A stretch of 64,000 nucleotides of DNA from Tolumonas lignilytica (GCF_000527035.1 NZ_AZUK01000001.1:372001-436000); one strand, 5' to 3'. Shown: positions 50,065 through 59,781, numbered from the stretch's first letter. Program-made: numbers and translations. The notes: generated by a model not told the origin, from the letters alone.

Positions 50065-52194
50065 TTATCTACGACGTGCGTAATGCTTGAGCAACCCAGG
50101 GATATCGAGTATCAATGCGATACCGCCATCACTTGTGATGGTAGCACCCGCCATGCCAGGTGTTCCGTGTAATAATTTATCCAGTGGTTTGATGACTACC
50201 TCTTCTTGTCCGATCAGGTTATCAACAACAAAACCAATTTGCTGAGCCCCGACCTGAACAATCACGACATGACCGCTTTCTGAACGATTGCCTCGACCAC
50301 CGCGAATGAGCCATTCCTGCAGGAAAAATAAAGGAATTGCCTTATCTCGGACAATAATTGTAAGTTGGCCATCAACAACCTTAGAAGTTGCCAAGTCTAG
50401 ATAGAAAATTTCATTTACACTGGTCAATGGCAGTGCGAAAGTTTGCTTGCCGACTTCAACCATTAATGTTGGAAGAATAGCTAAGGTTAATGGCACTTTG
50501 ATTTCAATTCGGGTACCAGAACCTTTTTCAGAGAAAATATTGATAGTGCCATTAAGTTGGGCAATGCTGGTTTTCACCACATCCATACCCACGCCACGAC
50601 CAGATATATCTGAAATTTGTTGTTTAGTTGAAAAACCTGGAGCAAATATCAAATTAAAGGCTTCGGTATTACTCATCCTAGCTGCTGTGTCAGGGTCAAG
50701 AACACCGCGATTAATTGCTATTTCCTTCAGTTTTTCAGGATCCATCCCTGCACCATCATCGCTGATGCTGAGTAGGATATGGTCACCTTCTTGAGAGGCC
50801 CGTAATGCAATTGTACCTTTTCTAGGTTTGCCTGCCGCTTCTCGTTTTTCCGGCAATTCAATACCGTGATCACACGAGTTGCGTACCAGATGCACCATCG
50901 GATCCGCTAATGCTTCAACGAGGTTTTTATCCAGATCGGTTTCTTCACCTTCCATCACCAGTTCGATTTCTTTTTTCAAGCTACGCGCTAAATCTCGAAC
51001 AACACGAGGAAAACGACCAAAAACCTTTTTGATTGGCTGCATGCGGGTTTTCATCACCGCGCCCTGCAAATCAGCAGTTACAACATCAAGGTTTGATACT
51101 GCTTTACCCAACTCTTCATCGTTACTTGCAACACCAAGGCTAATCAGTCGGTTACGAACCAAGACCAATTCGCCCACCATATTCATGATGACATCCAATG
51201 TTTTGGTATCAACACGAACTGTTGTTTCAGCTTGCGCAGCTTGGACAGCAGGTGTCGGAGGAGCCGCAGAGGCTGGTGCAGGCGCTGCAGCAACCGGTTT
51301 TGCAACTGCAGCAATGGAGGGATCCTTAGGCTGAACAGGTTCAGATGATGGTGTTCCATCACTTACCAACGAAGGACCTTTACCTTTGCCATGCAGTTGA
51401 TCAAGTAGTTTTTCAAAATCATCATCCGTGATGACATCATCACTGGCAACTGTATCTGTAGATGCCACTACTTCTGGTTCTTTTGCAGCAGTCGTCTTTT
51501 CCGGACGACCACCATGTTTACCCGCACCATGCAGTTGATCTAGCAGAGCCTCAAACTCATCATCGGTAATATCCCCTTCAGCATCTGGTGAAACGGGTAT
51601 AGAACTAGCGATTGTAGGTGCCTTACCTGGACCATGTAATTCATCCAACAAGCGCTCAAATTCATCATCGGTTATTTCATCAATACTACCTTCCTCTGAA
51701 AATATTGAATCAGCGGTTGTCTGTACTGTAGGAATAACCGGTGCAGGGGCTGGCTTGCTTTTTTCAACAGGGACAGCCGCCACAGGGGCGGATTTCATTT
51801 CATAAGCTGGGTCAGCTAAATGATGAAGGGCATCCAACAATTCTGGAGAAGCAGCTTCCAATGGTTCACTATTCTGAACATGTCCAAACATTTCATTGAC
51901 TGTATCTAATGCTTGGAGAATGACATCCATCAGCTCTGCACTGACTTGACGTTTTCCTGTTCGTAAAATATCGAATACGTTTTCAGCACCATGACAGACA
52001 TCAACTAATTCAGTCAGCGATAAAAAGCCTGCCCCACCTTTTACGGTATGGAATCCACGAAATATGGCATTCAGTAATTCACGATCTTCAGGACGTTTTT
52101 CCAGTTCAACCAATTGTTCAGATAACTGCTCAAGAATCTCTGATGCTTCGACCAGAAAGTCTTGTAGGATATCTTCATCAACTTCGAAGCCCAT
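50065..52194 (-). CDS. cheA: Chemotaxis histidine kinase CheA
   Basis: A 709-residue CheA. P1 Hpt domain (1-110) with phospho-acceptor His49 in FRGFHTVKGGAGFL. Residues about 130-325 are Pro/Ala-rich and contain three copies of an ITDDEFExLLDxLHGxGK motif in place of a folded P2 domain. P3 dimerisation begins at VDTKTLDVIMNMVGELVLVRNRL. The P4 kinase domain has HLVRNSCDHGIE (N box), DDGAGMDPEKL (G1) and GRGVGMDVVKTSI (G2). The P5 CheW-like domain closes the protein. It phosphorylates CheY and CheB. The linker probably serves in ParP-mediated polar localisation, as proposed for Vibrio CheA (LID region). Confidence 0.96.
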   Translation of the reverse strand: MGFEVDEDILQDFLVEASEILEQLSEQLVELEKRPEDRELLNAIFRGFHTVKGGAGFLSLTELVDVCHGAENVFDILRTGKRQVSAELMDVILQALDTVNEMFGHVQNSEPLEAASPELLDALHHLADPAYEMKSAPVAAVPVEKSKPAPAPVIPTVQTTADSIFSEEGSIDEITDDEFERLLDELHGPGKAPTIASSIPVSPDAEGDITDDEFEALLDQLHGAGKHGGRPEKTTAAKEPEVVASTDTVASDDVITDDDFEKLLDQLHGKGKGPSLVSDGTPSSEPVQPKDPSIAAVAKPVAAAPAPASAAPPTPAVQAAQAETTVRVDTKTLDVIMNMVGELVLVRNRLISLGVASNDEELGKAVSNLDVVTADLQGAVMKTRMQPIKKVFGRFPRVVRDLARSLKKEIELVMEGEETDLDKNLVEALADPMVHLVRNSCDHGIELPEKREAAGKPRKGTIALRASQEGDHILLSISDDGAGMDPEKLKEIAINRGVLDPDTAARMSNTEAFNLIFAPGFSTKQQISDISGRGVGMDVVKTSIAQLNGTINIFSEKGSGTRIEIKVPLTLAILPTLMVEVGKQTFALPLTSVNEIFYLDLATSKVVDGQLTIIVRDKAIPLFFLQEWLIRGGRGNRSESGHVVIVQVGAQQIGFVVDNLIGQEEVVIKPLDKLLHGTPGMAGATITSDGGIALILDIPGLLKHYARRR
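51379..51675 (-). repeat. Three protein repeats in the CheA linker
   Basis: Residues 174-191 (ITDDEFERLLDELHGPGK, 51622-51675), 209-226 (ITDDEFEALLDQLHGAGK, 51517-51570) and 255-272 (ITDDDFEKLLDQLHGKGK, 51379-51432). Each is an acidic amphipathic helix capped by Gly-x-Gly-Lys, separated by 17- and 28-residue disordered-looking spacers. Confidence 0.9.
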
Positions 52195-52205
52195 GTCTTA
52201 CTCCC

Positions 52206-52952
52206 TTAGAAACCTAAACTTGACAGCAAATCATCAACGTCGTCCTGGTTATTTACCACGTCGGTTCGCAACTCTTTGTTAATAATAGGACCTTCGGCTT
52301 CGATATTGCGCGTTTCCTGCTGGTTCTGTGAAGTTGTACCTGTAGTGATGTCTAAATCACCAAACACTGTCAGCATTTCGACCAGTTTACTTTCAACTTC
52401 TTGTACCAAGGAAATGACTTTGCGGATCATTTGTCCTGTTAAATCCTGAAAATCCTGAGCCATGAGTATTTCAGTCAGCAAATGACGAAGTTTGTCGGCA
52501 TCTTGTTCGGATGCTTTGATGAAATCATCAAGCTGATGACACAATACTTTAAACTGCCCGATAGCGATTTTTCGCGTCATCAGTGCAGTCCAGTCTGGAA
52601 GTATCCGCTGGATATTGTCATTGAGTTTATCAGACAGAGGCAAACAAGCCTCAACCGCATCCATTGTCTTGTTTGCGGCTTTATCTGTCATCTCAATGAC
52701 ATAGTTGAGCCGATCTCTGGCATCAGGGATTTCTTTTTCAGCTAACGTTGCTAACCGAGGGTCTACCTGAAATTCCTGCAATGATGTATGAAGCTGTCGG
52801 GTCAGATGGCCTAATTGCTCAAAAAGTGCATGTGCATTCGGCTGACACACATCTGCCAGCATCAAATTTGCTTCATGCTGTAACCCTTGCTCCAGCAATT
52901 CCACCAGCTTTTTAGCCTGATCGAGGGTTATCAAAGGAACTTGCGCCTTCAT
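52206..52952 (-). CDS. cheZ: CheY phosphatase CheZ
   Basis: A 248-residue protein phosphatase that dephosphorylates CheY-P. Mostly helical and Gln/Leu-rich, with the catalytic helix segment ILMAQDFQDLTGQMIRKVISLVQEVE (conserved DFQDLTGQ with the active Gln). The final VDDLLSSLGF is the CheY-binding tail. The start at 52952 has AGGGGTG upstream; a TTG seven codons earlier would overlap cheY and is unlikely. It begins 13 bp after the cheY stop. Confidence 0.94.
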   Translation of the reverse strand: MKAQVPLITLDQAKKLVELLEQGLQHEANLMLADVCQPNAHALFEQLGHLTRQLHTSLQEFQVDPRLATLAEKEIPDARDRLNYVIEMTDKAANKTMDAVEACLPLSDKLNDNIQRILPDWTALMTRKIAIGQFKVLCHQLDDFIKASEQDADKLRHLLTEILMAQDFQDLTGQMIRKVISLVQEVESKLVEMLTVFGDLDITTGTTSQNQQETRNIEAEGPIINKELRTDVVNNQDDVDDLLSSLGF

Positions 52953-52965
52953 GGACACCCCTGTA

Positions 52966-53349
52966 TCAGCCAATGCGTTCGAAAATCTTATCCAGTTTTT
53001 CTTTCAATGTCGCAGCAGTAAAAGGCTTAACGATATAACCATTTACCCCTGCCTGAGCAGCTTCGATGATCTGTTCACGCTTAGCTTCTGCCGTCACCAT
53101 CAGCACAGGCAAATGACGAAGTGATTCATCGGCACGTATCGCTTTCAGCAAATCGATACCCTGCATTCCTGGCATATTCCAGTCTGTTACAACAAAATCA
53201 AAATCACCATTCTTTAACATTGGCAATGCGGTATTGCCATCATCAGCTTCGTGGGTGTTATTCAGCCCCAAATCGCGGAGCAAATTTTTGATTATCCGGC
53301 GCATTGTTGAAAAATCATCAACAATGAGGATTTTCATGTTCTTATCCAA
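52966..53349 (-). CDS. cheY: Chemotaxis response regulator CheY
   Basis: A 127-residue single-domain response regulator that, when phosphorylated, binds FliM to change motor rotation. Acidic pocket DD in [13 protein letters not shown], phospho-Asp in [16 protein letters not shown], Thr in [13 protein letters not shown], Lys in [11 protein letters not shown]. The start is a TTG at 53349: AGGAGG lies five bases upstream, and the N-terminus [13 protein letters not shown] then aligns with E. coli MADKELKFLVVDDF. The ATG four codons later is 17 bases from that site. Confidence 0.95.
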   Translation of the reverse strand: MDKNMKILIVDDFSTMRRIIKNLLRDLGLNNTHEADDGNTALPMLKNGDFDFVVTDWNMPGMQGIDLLKAIRADESLRHLPVLMVTAEAKREQIIEAAQAGVNGYIVKPFTAATLKEKLDKIFERIG

Positions 53350-53460
53350 AGTGTCCTCCTAAACAACCACGCAATCAGACTTAAGGAAATAATAATTAAC
53401 CTGTGATGCGCCGTATTATGCCTTATACGTCTCTTTCAGTGTAGCTAACTAATTGTGCTA

Positions 53461-54183
53461 TCAATACCATTCTTTCATTCTGGCTCTAATTCTGTGAAGA
53501 GCTTGGCTATGAATCTGACTCACACGAGACTCACTAACATCCAATATTTGCCCGATCTCTTTTAAATTTAATTCCTCATCATAGTAAAGCGACAATATTA
53601 ACGCTTCTCTTTCGGGTAAGAGCGAAATACAGTCAGATAATGCTTTTGAAAACTTTTCATTTGCCACGCTATCAAAAGAGCCATTGGTATCGGACAGTAC
53701 ATCCTCTCCACCAAGTACATCTTCTGTGACGCCAAGGTCTTCAATACCGACGATTCTGCCACAAGCCGTATCATTCAGCATGCTATGGTATTCAGAAAGT
53801 TCGACATCCAGTTTCGCAGCGACTTCACTATCTCGGGCATCTCGACCCAGCTCTTTTTCTACCTCATGTATCGCATCTGAAATTCGGCGTGTATTACGAT
53901 GAACAGAACGAGGCACCCAATCACCTTGCCGGATCTCATCGATCATCGCGCCGCGAATACGGATCCCGGCATAGGTTTCAAAACTCGCGCCCTTGGTGCC
54001 GTCATAATTTCGTGACGCATCAAGTAAGCCAATCATGCCTGCTTGCAATAAATCATCCAGTTGAACACTACTGGGAAGACGAGCCAGCAAGTGCTGACCA
54101 ATCCGCTTTACCAGCCCGGCATATCGTTCTACCAGCCGGTGAGGATCTTGTTGGCGATGATAGGCCTGAGCTTTGTTCATCAT
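53461..54183 (-). CDS. fliA: Flagellar sigma factor FliA (sigma-28)
   Basis: A 240-residue sigma factor for late flagellar and chemotaxis genes. Region 2 has LVERYAGLVKRIGQHLLARL and LDDLLQAGMIGLLDASRNYD...FETYAGIRIRGAMIDEIRQGDWVPRSV; region 3 lies around residues 90-135; and region 4 has LPEREALILSLYYDEELNLKEIGQILDVSESRVSQIHSQALHRIR. Its start overlaps the flhG stop. A matching sigma-28 promoter is seen ahead of the fliK-like gene. Confidence 0.96.
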   Translation of the reverse strand: MMNKAQAYHRQQDPHRLVERYAGLVKRIGQHLLARLPSSVQLDDLLQAGMIGLLDASRNYDGTKGASFETYAGIRIRGAMIDEIRQGDWVPRSVHRNTRRISDAIHEVEKELGRDARDSEVAAKLDVELSEYHSMLNDTACGRIVGIEDLGVTEDVLGGEDVLSDTNGSFDSVANEKFSKALSDCISLLPEREALILSLYYDEELNLKEIGQILDVSESRVSQIHSQALHRIRARMKEWY

Positions 54184-55064
54184 TGCTTGTCACCTACAAC
54201 TTTTTTGGTTTGTAACAAGTTCTCAATGAAAAATTCTAAATGACCACCTGGCTGATTAGGTATTGGCCAAGTAGCGACTTTATTTGCTAACGCACGAAAC
54301 GCCAAGGAGGCAGGCGATTTGGGGAAAGCATCGACAATGACTTTCTGTTTTTTTACAGCCTGTCGGACATTATTGTCATAAGGCACGCACGCAACCAACT
54401 CCAATGAGGCATCCAGAAAACGATCGGTTACCCGGGTCAGTTTGGTAAACAGATCTTGTCCTTCCCGTAAACTGCGCACCATATTTGCGACAATTCGGAA
54501 ACGGAATACACCGTATTCACGGGATAACAGTTTGATAAGCGCATAAGCATCGGTAATTGACGTTGGTTCATCACAGACAACGACCATTACATCCTGAGCT
54601 GCACGGGCAAAACTCATCACCATGTCAGATATACCTGCCGCAGTATCGACCAACAGAATATCAATAGGTGTTTGTAATTCGCTGAATGCTCTGATAAGCC
54701 CAGCATGCTCAGAGGGAGATAGCTCGACCATGGATTGCGTACCAGATGTCGCAGGTATGATCATGAGCCCGTTGGGGCCTTCGACAATAATCTCATCCAG
54801 TGAGCACTGCCCAGACAAGACATGCGACAAGTTCTTATGGACTCGCAGGCCTAACATGACATCAATGTTAGCCAAACCTAAGTCAGCATCCAGTATTAGC
54901 ACTCGCTTACCTTGTGCAGCCAAACTCATACCGACATTCAGTGTCACATTCGATTTGCCAACACCACCTTTGCCACCCGTTACAGCAACAACCTTAATGC
55001 GGTGATTTCGCTGCATATTACGCAGACCACTGGCTTGATTCATAGTTATATCCATTTTATTCAT
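54180..55064 (-). CDS. flhG: Flagellar number regulator FlhG (FleN)
   Basis: A 294-residue MinD/ParA-type ATPase that limits flagellar number by restraining FlhF and the FlrA/FleQ activator. The N-terminal helix with QASGLRNMQ is the activation helix of the family, then deviant Walker A VTGGKGGVGKSNVTLNVGMSL, LILDADLGLANIDVMLGL, and Walker B LLVDTAAGISDMV. The C-terminal membrane-targeting helix is present (HLEFFIENLL). The ATG at 55064 overlaps the flhF stop with GGAG before it; 22 further upstream in-frame codons lie inside flhF and lack family similarity. Confidence 0.95.
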   Translation of the reverse strand: MNKMDITMNQASGLRNMQRNHRIKVVAVTGGKGGVGKSNVTLNVGMSLAAQGKRVLILDADLGLANIDVMLGLRVHKNLSHVLSGQCSLDEIIVEGPNGLMIIPATSGTQSMVELSPSEHAGLIRAFSELQTPIDILLVDTAAGISDMVMSFARAAQDVMVVVCDEPTSITDAYALIKLLSREYGVFRFRIVANMVRSLREGQDLFTKLTRVTDRFLDASLELVACVPYDNNVRQAVKKQKVIVDAFPKSPASLAFRALANKVATWPIPNQPGGHLEFFIENLLQTKKVVGDKQ

Positions 55065-56427
55065 AAAACTCCGCGTGGTTTGGCTCCTGGGGATCACTGT
55101 TCCAGTAATAGGGCTGCCCGGATTGTGCATCCAACTGCTGCATGGTCAATGAAACCAATTCCGCCGCATTCGGCAGCTGTATATCCTCAGGCACGCGTTG
55201 TCCGTTGGTAACGTAACTGATAGGCAATGTATTTTGAATACAGACGTCGAGAACATCGCCCAGATTGAGACTTTCATCCAATTTGGTCAGAATACAGCCA
55301 CTGAGTGGGATTCGACGAAAATGCTCGTAAGCCTCTTGTAGCACCCTGCGTTGTGCTGTCGCCGGTAACACCAAATAATGCCGAATTTTGACTTTACTGT
55401 TTTTCACCAAGGTATCGAGTTGTTCATTTAATCGAACATCACGCTGCCCCATTCCAGCAGTATCAATCAACACCAACCGACGATTACGTAGTTGATATAA
55501 AGCCGCACCAAGCTCTTCTACATTACTAACCGCACGCACCTGACACCCCATGATGCGACCATAGGTTTGCAGCTGATCCTGTGCACCGATTCGATAATGG
55601 TCGGTCGTGATCAGGGCAACCTGTTCTGCCCCGTGCTTCAGTGCAAAACGGGCAGCCAATTTGGCAATTGTCGTCGTTTTACCAACACCCGTAGGTCCCA
55701 GTAAGGCTACTGCTCCCCCTAATCGCATGATTTCATCATCGCCGGTTTGCAGTTGTTGTACCAAAATACGTTCAATTTTTTGCCAGGCTTCATGCAGTGG
55801 AATGTCCTCTGGCACCATCCCCGCCAATTGATCCGCCAATGTTTCAGTGAAACCACCCTTGATCATTTGTTTAATCAAAAGGGCTCGTAATGGTTCTCTG
55901 CGTTCAACTTCTTGCCACATCAGCCCGGATAGTTGGTGTTGCAATAATTTACGGATAGATGCCATTTCTGAGCGCATGGCTTCCATTTCTTTGTCCCGAT
56001 GAACCGATGAGGCGGCAGACTGACGTGAATTGCTCAACGTTCTTGGTCTGACCGGTTCTGAAGACATTTTTGCCTGTTCTTCCAGTGTCGGAGGCAAACC
56101 ATGGGCTTGCTGTTCACGGGCAAGACGGCTTTGTCTTGCCAATAAAGCACCCAGACTATCCGCAACCTTTTCATTGCTATCATCAAAGGCTGCACTCATT
56201 TGTGATTCTCGCAACTGCCCGGAAAATTCGACCCGATCATCTTTTAATGCCCGAGTCGGTGGTAAAGAAGGCGAACCTTGTGCAGCCTGATAATCGACTG
56301 CGGCGACGATCTCGATCCCGCCAGTCACTTTTTTATTGGACATGATGACCGCATCAGGCCCCAACAATTCTTTTACTTCCGCCAGGGCTGTTCGCATGTC
56401 CTTGGCAAATACGCGCTTAATTTTCAC
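55057..56427 (-). CDS. flhF: Signal recognition particle-like GTPase FlhF
   Basis: A 456-residue SRP-type GTPase that sets polar placement of the flagellum. B domain with KIKRVFAKDMRTALAEVKELLGPDAVIMSNKKV at the start, a variable region, N domain helices around 160-235, then G domain: G1 ALLGPTGVGKTTTIAKLAARFAL, QVALITTDHYRIGAQDQLQTYGRIMG, LIDTAGMGQRD and GCILTKLDESLNLGDVLD. Downstream of flhA by 15 bp and overlapping flhG, the usual order in polar flagellates. Confidence 0.96.
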   Translation of the reverse strand: MKIKRVFAKDMRTALAEVKELLGPDAVIMSNKKVTGGIEIVAAVDYQAAQGSPSLPPTRALKDDRVEFSGQLRESQMSAAFDDSNEKVADSLGALLARQSRLAREQQAHGLPPTLEEQAKMSSEPVRPRTLSNSRQSAASSVHRDKEMEAMRSEMASIRKLLQHQLSGLMWQEVERREPLRALLIKQMIKGGFTETLADQLAGMVPEDIPLHEAWQKIERILVQQLQTGDDEIMRLGGAVALLGPTGVGKTTTIAKLAARFALKHGAEQVALITTDHYRIGAQDQLQTYGRIMGCQVRAVSNVEELGAALYQLRNRRLVLIDTAGMGQRDVRLNEQLDTLVKNSKVKIRHYLVLPATAQRRVLQEAYEHFRRIPLSGCILTKLDESLNLGDVLDVCIQNTLPISYVTNGQRVPEDIQLPNAAELVSLTMQQLDAQSGQPYYWNSDPQEPNHAEFYE

Positions 56428-56442
56428 CTAAACCTCCCGGCG

Positions 56443-58545
56443 CTATTGTTGCCCAACAGAGCTGACAATGCGGATTTGCTTATCTTCCGGTATTTCCTGA
56501 TAAGAGAGAATTCGCAGGTTCGGGATGGCATTTCTCACGAAGCGAGATAATGTATTGCGCAGTACACCCGATGTCAGCAACACCGGGGTTTGCCCTTCAA
56601 TTTCCTGACGCTGAGCTGCTTCAGTGAGGGATTTCTGCATTCTTTCTGCCAATCCAGGTTCGATTCCTGCGCCTTCTGCACCACCAGCCTGCAGAGACTG
56701 GTGCAAAATTCTTTCTAAATCAGGTGCTAATGTAATAACTGGAATAATATTTTCGCCGCCTACAATACTTTGAACAATGAGTCGGCGCAAAGAAATCCGA
56801 CATGCGGCGGTTAATACATCAGGATCCTGACTGCGAGGCGCATATTCAACCAATGTTTGCAGCAAAGTGCGCATATCACGAATGGTGACACCTTCCGCAA
56901 GCAGATTTTGTAATACCTTGACCAGAGTCCCCATCGCCACGACTCCAGGCACCAGACCTTCAGTAAGTTTAGGCTGATTCTTCCCAACCAGATCCAGTAA
57001 ATTCTGAACTTCGTCATGACCTAATAACTGCGCTGCCTGTTGTGTCAGTAGCTGGCTGAGATGCGTTGCGATGACTGTCGATGCATCCACAACGGTATAA
57101 CCTAGACTCTGGGCATAATCGACTTGGTCTTTGGTGATCCAGACTGCGTCTAAACCAAATGCAGGATCACGTCCTTCAATCCCATTCAATGTCCCGAATA
57201 CTTGTCCTGGATTGATGGCCATCTCTCTATCGTAGTAAACCTCAGATTCACCACAGGTAACGCCCATCAGCGAAATACGGTATTGGTTTGGCTGTAAATC
57301 GAGGTTGTCACGAATATGAACTGGTGGCACCAGGAAACCCAGTTCCTGAGACAGCTTTTTACGCACCCCTTTGATTCGGTTCAGTAATTCACCACCTTGG
57401 GTGCGGTCAACCAATGGAATTAAACGGTAACCCACTTCCAAGCCGATGACATCAACCGGTGTAACATCATCCCAGCTTAACTCTTTCTGTTCAGGAGTAC
57501 GCGCCGCATCAGCGCCAGTTGCAGGTCGGGCCGCCAATTCCTGACTCTTTTTCTTAGCACGATTTAGTTGTAACCAGGCACCACCCGCACAAACTGCCCC
57601 TAACAGTAAAAAAGCAAAATGCGGCATACCTGGAACAATCCCCATCACCAGTAAGACGCTCGCAGCAATAACTAGTGACTTAGGCTCATTAAACATCTGC
57701 CCTAATACTACAGAGCCCATGTCTTGTTCAGAGTTTTGGCGAGTAACAATCACTGCAGCCGCGATGGAAAGCATGAGCGATGGCAGCTGTGCAACCAAAC
57801 CATCACCGATGGTCAACAGTGTATAAATTGATGTGGCATCAGCAAAACTCAAACCATGCTGCACCATACCGATAATGAAACCGCCGACGATGTTGATGAA
57901 CAGGATCATAATCCCTGCCACCGCATCGCCCTTTACAAATTTAGAGGCACCGTCCATTGAACCATAAAAATCGGCTTCGGCAGTGACATCCGCGCGACGA
58001 CGCTTGGCTTCATCTTGATTAATCAAACCTGCATTTAAATCCGCATCGATGGCCATCTGCTTACCAGGCATTGCATCCAGAGTAAAACGCGCACTTACTT
58101 CGGCGATACGACCAGCACCTTTGGTGACCACCACAAAGTTAATGATCATCAATATCGCAAAAACAATCAGACCGACGGCGTAGTTACCGCCGATAACGAC
58201 GGAACCAAACGCTTCAATAACATGACCTGCAGCTGCTGGTCCATTATGGCCTTCAAGTAACACAACACGTGTTGAAGCAATGTTGAGTGCCAGTCTTAAC
58301 AAGGTCGCGATAAGTAGTACGGTTGGAAATGAAGCGAAATCCAGAGGTCTGCGAGAGTAGATTGCAACCAGTAACACAAGCAACGCTAATGAAATGTTAA
58401 AGGTAAACAGGATATCCAGCATGAAAGCAGGCATGGGCAATATCACCATACCCAAGCTGGCAACGATCAAAACAGGCGTCCCGACGCCTTTAGTCAGAAG
58501 ACTACGGTATGATCCAAATGAAAATAAGGTGGCTTTTAGTTCCAT
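56443..58545 (-). CDS. flhA: Flagellar export gate protein FlhA
   Basis: A 700-residue core of the flagellar type III export apparatus. Eight membrane helices in residues 1-330, including the FHIPEP region here read as RRPLDFASFPTVLLIATLLRLALNIASTRVVLLEGH and DAMPGKQMAIDADLNAGLINQDEAKRRR. The C-terminal cytoplasmic domain (about 350-700) forms the nonameric ring binding chaperone-substrate complexes (PGQVFGTLNGIEGRDPAFGLDAVWI). A sigma-54 promoter lies 37 bp before the start. Confidence 0.97.
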   Translation of the reverse strand: MELKATLFSFGSYRSLLTKGVGTPVLIVASLGMVILPMPAFMLDILFTFNISLALLVLLVAIYSRRPLDFASFPTVLLIATLLRLALNIASTRVVLLEGHNGPAAAGHVIEAFGSVVIGGNYAVGLIVFAILMIINFVVVTKGAGRIAEVSARFTLDAMPGKQMAIDADLNAGLINQDEAKRRRADVTAEADFYGSMDGASKFVKGDAVAGIMILFINIVGGFIIGMVQHGLSFADATSIYTLLTIGDGLVAQLPSLMLSIAAAVIVTRQNSEQDMGSVVLGQMFNEPKSLVIAASVLLVMGIVPGMPHFAFLLLGAVCAGGAWLQLNRAKKKSQELAARPATGADAARTPEQKELSWDDVTPVDVIGLEVGYRLIPLVDRTQGGELLNRIKGVRKKLSQELGFLVPPVHIRDNLDLQPNQYRISLMGVTCGESEVYYDREMAINPGQVFGTLNGIEGRDPAFGLDAVWITKDQVDYAQSLGYTVVDASTVIATHLSQLLTQQAAQLLGHDEVQNLLDLVGKNQPKLTEGLVPGVVAMGTLVKVLQNLLAEGVTIRDMRTLLQTLVEYAPRSQDPDVLTAACRISLRRLIVQSIVGGENIIPVITLAPDLERILHQSLQAGGAEGAGIEPGLAERMQKSLTEAAQRQEIEGQTPVLLTSGVLRNTLSRFVRNAIPNLRILSYQEIPEDKQIRIVSSVGQQ

Positions 58546-58581
58546 GGTATTTCGTCATCAGACTAATATTTACCAGATTAA

Positions 58582-58598
58582 TGCAAATATCGAGCCAT
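58582..58598 (-). promoter_or_regulatory. Sigma-54 promoter upstream of flhA
   Basis: On the minus strand TGGCTCGATATTTGCA: -24 TGGC, seven bases, -12 TTGC, the exact sigma-54 spacing. It lies 37 bp from the flhA start. In polar flagellates such promoters are driven by FlrA/FleQ-class activators; none is encoded in this window. Confidence 0.75.
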
Positions 58599-58639
58599 CA
58601 AAAAACCATGTTTTTTAATTAATTACCGCCAAATTTTTG

Positions 58640-59770
58640 TCAGTATCTAAGTTCATCCGGAATAGGCATCTCTTTGGGCAACTCGCGGGGCGGTGCGCCT
58701 CGCCCAGCCTTATACGCTTGCAGTTGAAAGACATAGGCCAAAATCAATGCAACGGCCTGGAACAGACCATCAGGAATTTCACGATCCAACTTCGTGGTGT
58801 GGTAAATAGCACGGGCTAAAGCAGGAGAAGCCAGAACAGGTACTTTATATTCATTCGCTATTTCACGAATTTTCATAGCAATTTCGTCGGTACCTTTCGC
58901 AATCACCATCGGTGCCGCGCCAGGTTTAAAACGATCATATTTTAGTGCAACAGCATAGTGCGTCGGGTTGGTCACGATGACATCGGCTTTAGGCACTTCA
59001 GCCATCATGCGGCGATTTGCCATTTCCCGCTGCATTTGGCGTAAACGCCCTTTAACTTCAGGTTTACCTTCTGAATCTTTATATTCGTCTTTAATTTCCT
59101 GTTTTGTCATTCGTAACTGTTTATGGTGGTTCCACCATTGGAACGGCACATCAATGAGAACAACAGGTAGTAACGCACAGCAAATACCGACTGCGGTATA
59201 TAAAGAAATACGTAGCGCATCTGCAATAGCATTTGAAAGTTGTTCTGAGCTCAACTGCATCAATGCCGGCCATTGTTTTTTTATTAGCAGATAGCAAATC
59301 CAGGCTACAAACCCGACTTTGGCAATTGATTTGATCAGTTCCACCAATGCCATAACACCGATCATGCGTTTGATCCCATTCATCGGGTTCAGTTTGCTAA
59401 ATTTCGGTGTCATCGCTTCTGTACTGAAATTAAAGCCACCCAGCGCGATATTGCCAATCAAGCTGGCTACCATGACAATGGCAAATAAAGCGATCACAGG
59501 CCAAATGACTTCGCCAATCGTGACGCCAACCATCCGATACATACTGGTCGGATCAAAAACCTCATTTCGCTGAAAATTAAAACAGCGAATAAAAACATTA
59601 ACCACCGCAGAACTAAACGATGTCTGCAACAGAAGCAGCCCACAAATGCCAGCCAAGAGAACAGAAGCTGTGGCGGCTTCTTTTGATCGGGGAACCTGCC
59701 CTTTTTCTTTAGCTTGTTGAAGTCGCTTACCTGTGGGCTGTTCCGTACGTTCTTGATCATCATCTGCCAT
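58640..59770 (-). CDS. flhB: Flagellar export switch protein FlhB
   Basis: A 376-residue export-gate protein that switches substrate specificity from hook to filament. N-terminal QERTEQPTGKRLQQAKEKGQVPRSKE, four membrane helices within residues 30-210, and a cytoplasmic domain with the autocleavage motif NPTH at 268-271 (DVIVTNPTHYAVALKY). It fits the Salmonella site N269-P270. Ends with PKEMPIPDELRY. The gap to flhA carries a sigma-54 promoter, so the two can be transcribed separately. Confidence 0.96.
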   Translation of the reverse strand: MADDDQERTEQPTGKRLQQAKEKGQVPRSKEAATASVLLAGICGLLLLQTSFSSAVVNVFIRCFNFQRNEVFDPTSMYRMVGVTIGEVIWPVIALFAIVMVASLIGNIALGGFNFSTEAMTPKFSKLNPMNGIKRMIGVMALVELIKSIAKVGFVAWICYLLIKKQWPALMQLSSEQLSNAIADALRISLYTAVGICCALLPVVLIDVPFQWWNHHKQLRMTKQEIKDEYKDSEGKPEVKGRLRQMQREMANRRMMAEVPKADVIVTNPTHYAVALKYDRFKPGAAPMVIAKGTDEIAMKIREIANEYKVPVLASPALARAIYHTTKLDREIPDGLFQAVALILAYVFQLQAYKAGRGAPPRELPKEMPIPDELRY

Positions 59771-59781
59771 CTGCTTGTCTC

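Noticed and set aside
50065-52194. Plus-strand reading frames antisense to cheA (for example 50879-51334)
   Set aside because: Composition mirrors the codon pattern of cheA and they show no motif or ribosome-binding site.
55065-55130. 22-codon N-terminal extension of FlhG
   Set aside because: It lies within flhF in another frame and shows no family similarity.
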